Shown here: positions 7,842 through 15,021 of the stretch, in pieces
Numbering within the stretch: position 1 is the first letter of the stretch
Layout of the letters: each line of letters begins with the position of its first letter
From: Zygnema cylindricum
Lineage: Eukaryota; Streptophyta; Zygnematophyceae; Zygnematales; Zygnemataceae
NCBI GenBank assembly: GCA_037447655.1
Contig: JBBHKE010000284.1
Span: 1 to 15,021, forward strand
Reading direction: 5' to 3'
DNA: 15,021 nt
The notes under the pieces: model-generated
Seen by the model: the letters and a program-made list of their open reading frames with translations, nothing else
Databases searched by the model: none
What the model was told of the DNA's origin: nothing
Made by a program: the position numbers and the translations under genes

Positions 7842-8311
7842 TGTTGTTTTTGGAAAGCTTTCAGTCTCAGCAGACAAAGCTGCACAGCAGCAGAGCAGTG
7901 CAACACTGCAGCAGCAGAGCAATGCAGCACCGCAACTGCTATGCAGACATAGCAGCGCAGCAGTTAAGCTGCGACACATACAGGACAACACAGCTGCAGT
8001 CACTTTGAATATGATTCGGTACGGACAACGCAGCTGCGATTGATACGAATCAAGTCAGCGGACCTCAACTTAGTGGATAGCTCAGTGGTAGCTCAATGGT
8101 AGCTTAGTGGTAGCTCAATGGTAGCTCACTAGTAGCTCAGTGGTAGCTAAGTATAAGCTTGGCAGCTTGATGTACCTCTCAGGTAAACTAGTATTGCTAC
8201 AACAACACTAGTAAAACACTTAGGATTCAGAACACATGATGTATCCAGACTTCTAAGTAGTAAAACAAACAGTTTTTGGGACCTTTTGAGTATTATATAT
8301 TCAGTGTTGTC
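7842..8311 (+). repeat. Copia LTR (3' edge uncertain)
   Basis: It starts TGTTG after the polypurine tract. The first part is CAG/GCAGC-rich, with a 24-bp tandem duplication (7886-7909 and 7910-7933). The middle carries seven 11-bp A-box-like repeats (8078-8154). TATTATATA lies near 8291. With only one LTR in the window the end is a guess; it may extend toward 8400 if that AT-rich site is the promoter. Confidence 0.5.
8078..8154 (+). repeat. Seven 11-bp tandem repeats resembling the tRNA A box
   Basis: Units start at 8078, 8089, 8100, 8111, 8122, 8133 and 8144. They read TAGCTCAGTGG, TAGCTCAATGG, TAGCTTAGTGG, TAGCTCAATGG, TAGCTCACTAG, TAGCTCAGTGG, and a decayed TAGCTAAGTAT. TAGCTCAGTGG is the canonical tRNA A-box sequence. 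No B box follows. Confidence 0.85.
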
Positions 8312-8464
8312 TGGTTAATTGTACTAAAACTTTGGGAGTTGTTAGTGTTTATGCTCCTCAATAATTTGATAGAGCTTTGTGAAGTTTGGATGCGTGTATA
8401 AGATTTGGTGAGCACTTGTAAATAGCTGTTTGGTAGGATTCTTGATAGTTTCTGAGAGTGTATC
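8312..8464 (+). other. Leader-like sequence between copia LTR and a gag start
   Basis: T-rich, gene-free sequence between the end of the LTR and an ATG at 8465. It has the length of an untranslated gag leader. No firm primer-binding site was recognised. Confidence 0.3.
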
Positions 8465-8557
8465 ATGTCTATTTCTACAAGTGTTGCTCCTCCACCTGCA
8501 CCAGTGGTTATACAACAACAACACAAACTGTTAGCGCTAACAAGAAGTGTTATCTAA
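8465..8557 (+). pseudogene. Copia-like gag start, cut off by the satellite array
   Basis: ATG at 8465 opens a short frame with an Ala/Pro/Ser-rich start (SVAPPPAPVV) and three Gln codons. From 8521 the frame reads satellite sequence and stops at TAA 8555-8557. The Ala/Pro/Ser-rich style resembles the start of the copia gag at 14447. I infer a gag N-terminus whose remainder was replaced or displaced by the array. Only about 19 codons precede the repeat, so the assignment is weak. Confidence 0.35.
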
Positions 8558-11500
8558 ATTACCGAAGAATTAAGCGATAAAAATAATTGTTAACTTACAC
8601 AAACTGTTAACGCTAACAAAAATTGTTACCTAAATTGCACAAGATAGCGATAACAAGAATTGTTATCAAAATTACACAAACTGTTAGCGATAACAGAACT
8701 TGTTATCAAATTTACACAAACAATGAGTGATTACATGAATTGTTACCTTACTTACACAAACTGTTAGCGCTAAGAAGAAGGGTTTCCTAAATTACACAAA
8801 CAATTAGCAATAACAAAAATTGTTACCTAAATTACACAAACAGTAAGCGACAACAAGAAATGTTACCTAAATTACACAAACAGTTAGCGATAACAAGAAT
8901 TGTTACCTAGAATTACACAAACAATTAGCGATAACAAGAATAGTTACCTAACTTACAAAAACAGTTAGCGCTAAAAAGAATTGTTATCTAACTTACACAA
9001 ACTGTTAGCGATTACAAGAATTGATACCTAAATTACACAAATTGTTAGCGATAACAAGAATTGTTACCTAAATTACACAAATAGTTAGCGATAACGGAAA
9101 ATGTTATCAAAATTACACAAACTTTTAATGTTCTCATGAATTGTTATCTAACTTACACAAACTATTAGCGATAATAAGGATTGTTATCTAACTTACACAA
9201 ACTGTTAGCGATAACAAGAATTGTTATCTAACTTACACAAAATGTTAGCACTAACAAGAATTGTTATCTAAATTACACAAACAGTTAGCGATAACAAAAA
9301 ATGTTACCTAAATTACACAAACAATTGGCGATAACAAGAATTGTTACCTAAATTACAGAAATAGTTAGTGCAACAAGGAATTGTTACCTAACTTATAGAA
9401 ACAGTGAGCCATAACAAGAATTGTTATCTAAATTACACACTCAGTTAGCGATAACAAGAATTGTTACCTAAATTACAAAAAGAGTAGGCGATAACATGAT
9501 TTGATATCTAAATAACACAAATTGTTATAGATAACAGGAATTGTTATCTAAATTAGACAAAGAGTTAGCGATAACAAGAATTGTTACCTAAATTACAAAC
9601 ACAAATAGCGCTAACAGGAATTGTTATCTAAATTTCACAAACTGTTAGCGATAACAATAATTGTTACCTAAATTACACAAACAATTAGCTATAACAACAT
9701 TTGTTACCTAAGTTACAATAATATTTAGCGCTACAATGAATTGTTATCTAAATTACACAAATAGTTAACGCTAACAAGAATGGTTACCTAACTTACACTA
9801 GCTGTTTGCGCTCACAAGAATTGTTACCTTAATTACACAAATTGTTAGGGATAACAATAATTTTTTCCTAAAATACACAAACAGTTAGTGATAACAAGAA
9901 TTGTTATCTAAATTACAGAAATAGTTAGCGCTAACACGAATTGTTATCTAACTTACACAAAATGTTAGAGCTAACAAGAGTGGTAACCTAACTTCCTCAA
10001 ACTGTTAGCGATAGTAGGAATTGTTACCTTACTTACACAAACTCTTAGCGATAACAAGAATTGTTACCTAAATTACACAAAAAGTTAGCGATAACAAGAA
10101 TTGTTACCTAAATTACAAAAATATTTAACGAAAACAAGAATTGTTACCAAAATTACACAAACAGTTAGCGATAACAAGAATTTTTACCTAAATTACACAA
10201 ATTGTTACAATAACAAGAATTGTTACCTAATTTACACAAACAATTAGCGACAACAAGAATTGTTACCTAAATTACACAAACAATGAACGATAACAAAAAT
10301 TGTTACCTAAATTACACAAACAGTTAGCGATAACAAGAATTGTAACCTAAATTATACAAACAGTTAGCGATAGCAATAATTGTGACCTAAATTACACAAA
10401 CATTTAGCGATAACAAGAATTGTTACCTAAATTATAGAAACAATTAGGGATAACAAGAATTTTTATCTTAATTACACGAACAGTTAGCGATAACAAGAAT
10501 TGTATCGTAATTACACAAACATTTAGCGATAACAAAAATTGTTACCTAAATTCCACAAAGAGTTAGCAATAACAAGAATTATTACCTTAATTACACAAAA
10601 AGTTAGCGATAACAAGAATTGTTATTGTAATAACACAAACATTTAACGATAACAAGAATTTTTACCTAAATTCCACAAATAGTTTGCGATAACAAGAATT
10701 GTTACCTAAATTACACAAACTGTTAGCGATAACAAGAATTGTTACCTAAATTACACAAACAGTTAGCGATAACAAGAATTGTTACCTAAATTACAGAAAT
10801 AGTTAGCAATAACAAGAATTGTTACCTAAATTACACAAACTGTTAGCGATAACAAGAATTGTTTTCTAAATTACACAAACAGTTAGCGATAACAAGAATT
10901 GTTACCTAAATTACAAAAACATTTAACAATAACAAGAATTGTTACATAAATTACACAAACAGTTAGCGATAACAAGAATTGTTACCTAAATTACACAAAC
11001 AGTAAGCAATAACAAGAATTGTTACCTAAATTACACAAATAGTTAGGATAATAAGAATTGTTACCTAAATTACACAAATAGTTAGCGATAACAAGAATTG
11101 TGACATAAATTACACAAACAGTTAGAGATAACTAGAATTGTTACCTAAATTACACAAACAGTTAACGATAACAAGAATTGTTACCTACATTACACAAACT
11201 GTTAGCGATAACAAGAATTGTTACCTAAATTACACATATTGTTAGCAATATCAAGAATTGTTACCTAAATTACAGAAACAATTAGCGATAACAAGAATTT
11301 TTACCTTAATTACACAAACAGTTAGTGATAACAAGAATTGTTATCGTAATTAAACAAACATTTAGCGATAACAAGAATTGTTACCTAAATTCCACAAATA
11401 GTTAGCGATAACAAGTATTGTTACCTAAATTACAAAAAAAGTTAGCGATAACAAGAATTGATACCTAAATTATAAAAATAGTTACAATAACAAGAATTCT

Positions 11501-13872
11501 TACCTAAATTACACAAATAGTTAGGGATAATAAGAATTGTTACCTAAATTACACAAACTGTTAGCGATAACAAGAATTGTTACCTAAATTACACAAACAG
11601 TTAGCGATAACAAGAAGTGTTATCGTAATTACACAAACATTTAGCGATAACAAGAATTTATACCTAAATTCCACAAATAGTTAGCGATAACAAGAATTGT
11701 TACCTAAATTACAGAAATAGTTAGCGATAACAAGAATTGTTACCTAAATTACACAAACTGTTAGCGATAACAAGAATTGTTACCTAAATTACACAAACAA
11801 TTAGCGATAGCAAGAATTGTTACCTAAATTACAAAAGCATTTAACGATAACAAGAATTGTTACCTAAATTACACAAACAGTTAGAGATAACAAAAATTGT
11901 TACCTAGATTACACATATTGTTAGCAATATCAAGAATTGTTACCTAAATTACACAAACAATTAGCGATAACAAGAATTATTACCTAAATTACACAAACAA
12001 TGAACGATAACAAGAATTGTTACCTAAATTACACAAACAGTTAGCGATAACAAGAATTGTAACCTAAATTACACAAACAGTTAGTGATAACAATAATTGT
12101 GACCTAAATTACACAAACATTTAGCGATAACAAGAATTGTTATCTAAATTACACAAACTGTTAGCGATAACATAAATTGTTACCTAAATTACAGAAATTG
12201 TTAGCGATAACGAGAATTGTCACCTAAGTTACAGAAACAATTAGGGATAACAAGAATTTTTATCTTAATTACACAAACAGTTAGCGATAACAAGAGTTGT
12301 CACCTAAATTACAAAAACAGTTAGCGATAACTAGAATTGTTACCTAAATTACACAAACAGTTAGCGATAACAAGAATTGTTACCTAAATTACACAAACTA
12401 TAAGCGATAACTAGAATTGTTACGTAAAAATTACACAAACAGTTACCGATAATAAGAATTGTTACCTAAATTACACAAACTGTTAGCGATAACATAAATT
12501 GTTACCTAAATTACACAAATTGTTAGCGATAACTAGAATTGTTACCTAAATTACAGAAACAATTAGGGATAACAAGAAATTTTACCTTAATTACACAAAC
12601 AGTTACCGATAACAAGAATAATATCGTAATTACACAAACATTTAGCGATAAAAAGAATTGTTACCTAAATTCCACAAACAGTTAGCGATAACAAGAATTG
12701 TCACCTAAATTACAAAAATAGTTAGCGATAACAAGAATTGTTACCTAAATTACACAAACAGTTAGCGATAACAAGAATTGTTACCTAAATTACACAAATA
12801 GTTAGCGATAACAAGAATTGTTACCTAAATTACACAAACTGTTAGCGATAACAAGAATTGTTACCTAAATTACACAAACAGTTAGCAATAACAAGATTTG
12901 TTACCTAAACTACACAAATTGTTAGCGATATCAAGAAATGTTACTTAAATTACAAAAACAGTTAGCGATAACAAGAATTGTTACCTAAATTACACAAACA
13001 GGTAGCGATAACAAGAATTGTTACCTAAATTACACAAACAGTTTGCGTTAACAAAAATTATGACCTAAATTACACAAACAGTTAGCGATAACTAGAATTG
13101 TTACCTAAATTACACCAACTGTTAGCGATAACAAGAATTGTTACCTAAATTACAGAAAAAGTTAGCGATAACAAGAATTCTTACCAAAATTACACAAATT
13201 GTTAGTGATAACAAGAATTGTTACCTAAATTACAGAAACAATTAGCGATAACAAGAATTTTTACCCAAATTACAAAAACAGTTAGCGATAACAAGAATTG
13301 TTACCTAAATTACACAAATAGTTAGTGATAACAAGAATTGTTATTGTAATTAAACAAACATTTAGCATTGACAAGAATTGTTACCTAAATTACACAAAGA
13401 GTAAGCGAAAACAACAATTGTTATCTAAATTATAAAAACAGTTAACGATAACAAGAATTGTTACCTAAATTACACAAACAGTTAGCGATAAAAAGAATTG
13501 TTACCTAAATTACACACATTGTTAGCAATATCAAGAGTTGTTACCTAAATTACACAAACAATTAGCAATAACAAAAATTGTTACCTAAAGTACACAAACA
13601 ATAAGCGATAACAAGAATTGTTACCTTAATTACACAAATAGTTAGTGATAACAAGAATTGTTACCTAAATGACACAAATAGTTAGCGATAACATGAATTG
13701 TTACCTAAATAACATAAACAGTTAGCGATAACAAGAATTGTCACCTAAATTACACAAACAGTGAGCGATAACAAAAATTGTTACCTAAATTACACAAACT
13801 GTTAGCGATAACATAAATTGTTACCTAAATTAAACAAATTGTTTGCGATAACAAGAAATGTTACTTAAATTA
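8521..13872. repeat. 40-bp satellite array, about 134 units
   Basis: A head-to-tail array of a 40-bp unit fills 5.35 kb without interruption. 10741-10780 is a good reference unit. Its parts are TTAGCGATAACAAGAATTG, TTACCTAAATT and ACACAAACAG. The unit is about 30% GC. Stops are frequent in all frames, so it is not coding. Most units are 40 bp; a few are 36-43 bp (for example around 8561, 10205, 11041 and 12425). Units are more varied at the left (8521 to about 10000) and much more uniform further right. Each unit contains a dyad, GATAAC-AAGAATT-GTTA(T/C)C. Some variant units recur at fixed distances, showing that blocks of several units were duplicated. The array starts inside a short gag-like frame and ends at TTACTTAAATTATTG. 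Confidence 0.97.
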
Positions 13873-13941
13873 TTGAAAAGTAAGCTTTAGAAAGTCTTAG
13901 AAATTTGAGTCTAGGACTTAGAATATTTTTAGAAGACCAAC

Positions 13942-13957
13942 TGTTCAATATTGAACA
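13942..13957. repeat. 16-bp perfect palindrome TGTTCAATATTGAACA
   Basis: Both strands read the same over all 16 bases. It lies about 70 bp from the right end of the satellite. Confidence 0.85.
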
Positions 13958-14155
13958 ATTTAGTGTGATGTATTTGTATTATCTACACGAATTGATATCT
14001 TTAAATTAATTAGTGTGTAGGGCCTGCCAATGAATGTAGACGTGATAAGAATCATCCGGATTTTTAGGGTATAGATATTGTTAGTGGACAATTCTGGTCC
14101 AAACACTTAGATTTTTGTTAGTAAGGTGTCTGGTGAACTACGTACATACATTTTT

Positions 14156-14215
14156 GATGTTTTCTATATCTTTTAGATGTATTTTAGAACTTTTAGATGT
14201 TTTCTAGATCTTTTG
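14156..14215 (+). repeat. 3 x 20-bp minisatellite
   Basis: Three consecutive units begin GATGT at 14156, 14176 and 14196 and share GATGTTTTCTA-ATCTTTT-type sequence with a few differences. Confidence 0.75.
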
Positions 14216-14446
14216 AGTATTTAATTTAATTAGGATTGATCAATTCAATACAGAATGTACATTCTCCCCAAGAATTAAGGAAATGGGAGCACTTAGTGTA
14301 GTTTAAGGTGTTTTATGCTCTATTGTCTCTAATTTGCTTGTAGTACATGTTTGTTTGGTTGAAATACCTCTTTCGTTTAGAGTTACATATCTTACACTAT
14401 AGATCTAGTCTTCTAGGCATTTCTCTTTGGGTTTGCTTCTGCTAAC

Positions 14447-15021
14447 ATGTCTGATAATGGCTCAGCTCCTATTGCAAGTGCTCCTATTAGCCGTAGTGCT
14501 CCACCTGCTCTTGCTGGTGCAAGTGTGACTCCTAGTGGGAGCGGATCAGAGCCGAGTCTTAATGCCCATGACCTTCAATAGGTTATGGGCCCACCGCCCA
14601 AATTGCCTATTTTTTATAGAACTGACTTATTATATTGGGAAGATATGTTAGGCTCATATTTTTAGGAGAGGGACTAGTCACCCATTGTGAAAGGAACAGC
14701 GGATGTGACTGCGCTGGATTGGAGAAAGAAGAATCTCCATTGCCTCAACGTCTTGAAGCAGTCAATGACAAAAGATTTGGTAATGTCGTATCTTGAGATG
14801 AAGAAAGCATCTGATGTTTGGTTTAGTATACGTGCTATGTATGTTCAGCTAGATGTTACTGTCCAGACAAACATAGCCACTCAGATTTTTGAGTTTAAGT
14901 ATTCTGGAGGTAGTATGTCAGATCATTGTCATGCTATGAAAAGGTTGTTTCTTCAGAGTACTAGTGCAGGTGGGGACTTTTCACCACCTCAGCAGGCTAT
15001 GTTGTTGATGAGAACTTTGCC
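14447..15021 (+). pseudogene. Copia gag, N-terminal part, running off the window
   Basis: ATG 14447 opens a frame with a Ser/Ala/Pro-rich start. It is interrupted by TAG at 14579-14581, 14663-14665 and 14675-14677, then stays open to the window end. After the stops it reads like the capsid part of copia gag: TALDWRKKN, LEMKKASDVWFSIRAMY, and a hydrophilic segment near SGGSMSDHCHAMKRLF. This protein would package element RNA in virus-like particles. Two of the stops follow codons where Gln is plausible, consistent with C-to-T decay. The rest of gag, including any zinc knuckle, lies beyond 15021. Confidence 0.7.

Larger units (their letters stand above)
4456..8311 (+). mobile_element. 5'-truncated Ty1/copia retrotransposon with 3' LTR
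   Basis: The order protease - integrase - reverse transcriptase - RNase H - polypurine tract - LTR identifies Ty1/copia (in Ty3 elements integrase is last). The 5' LTR, primer site and gag are absent. Five or more frameshifts and about a dozen stops show it is long dead. The 3' edge of its LTR cannot be fixed from one copy. The sequence following it (from about 8312) looks like the leader and gag start of another element, so the LTR might be shared in a tandem arrangement. Confidence 0.8.
13873..14446. other. AT-rich leader-like stretch right of the satellite
   Basis: No gene is supported in these 574 bp. The stretch holds a 16-bp perfect palindrome (13942-13957) and three 20-bp repeats (14156-14215), and ends just before a copia gag ATG. 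It probably includes the LTR end and leader of that element, but no convincing polypurine tract or primer site was found. Confidence 0.4.

Noticed and set aside
8078-8154. Cluster of tRNA genes
   Set aside because: A-box-like units recur every 11 bp with no B box, T arm or acceptor stem.
8293-8526. Minus-strand small proteins near the left array edge
   Set aside because: No domain, and they lie opposite an LTR/leader and a gag-like start; low-complexity composition.
8521-13872. CRISPR array
   Set aside because: The repeat is continuous with a 40-bp period and has no unique spacers; the whole unit is repeated.

Overview
The window looks like repeat-dominated nuclear DNA of a eukaryote, most likely a plant or a plant-like lineage (moderate to low confidence). 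It holds Ty3/gypsy chromovirus and Ty1/copia remnants, LTR-type promoters with TATA boxes and AATAAA signals, a tRNA-like Pol III element and a large AT-rich satellite array. I see no bacterial operon and no intact cellular gene. Every recognisable coding region is a retroelement remnant broken by stops and frameshifts.

Layout, left to right. (1) 3-752 is the C-terminal end of a chromovirus polymerase: integrase tail plus chromodomain, in one frame with two stops. It is followed by a candidate polypurine tract and an LTR-like block (about 798-1150) with a TGACGTCA site, a TATA box and AATAAA. (2) 1172-2449 is a broken reading frame of about 425 codons that I cannot assign to a family. It sits between that LTR-like block and a second polypurine tract and LTR (from 2495). 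(3) About 2970-3790 is a decayed gag-like frame with one CCHC zinc knuckle. (4) 3791-4187 has no gene but carries a perfect G-box palindrome and a TATA-like site. (5) 4188-4263 is a tRNA-like sequence with A and B boxes, followed directly by an 11-bp-stem hairpin. (6) 4456-7673 is a 5'-truncated Ty1/copia polyprotein (protease, integrase, reverse transcriptase, RNase H) with at least five frameshifts and many stops. Its polypurine tract and LTR start at about 7829-7842. The LTR carries CAG/GCAGC-rich sequence and seven 11-bp repeats that resemble the tRNA A box. (7) At 8465 a new gag-like frame starts and runs straight into (8) a satellite of about 5.35 kb with a 40-bp unit (8521-13872, about 134 units). 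The unit has dyad symmetry and the array shows higher-order duplication. (9) 13873-14446 is AT-rich leader-like DNA with a 16-bp perfect palindrome and a 3 x 20-bp repeat. (10) 14447 to the window end is a second copia gag start with three stops near its beginning.

The genes do not form a working pathway: this is a nest of decayed LTR elements. The points most worth a second look are the satellite (its dyads, its two-zone structure, its duplications and its left edge inside a gag frame), the A-box-like repeats in the copia LTR, the unassigned 1172-2449 frame, and one GC-rich 11-mer found identically in three otherwise different LTRs. I found no convincing new enzymatic system.
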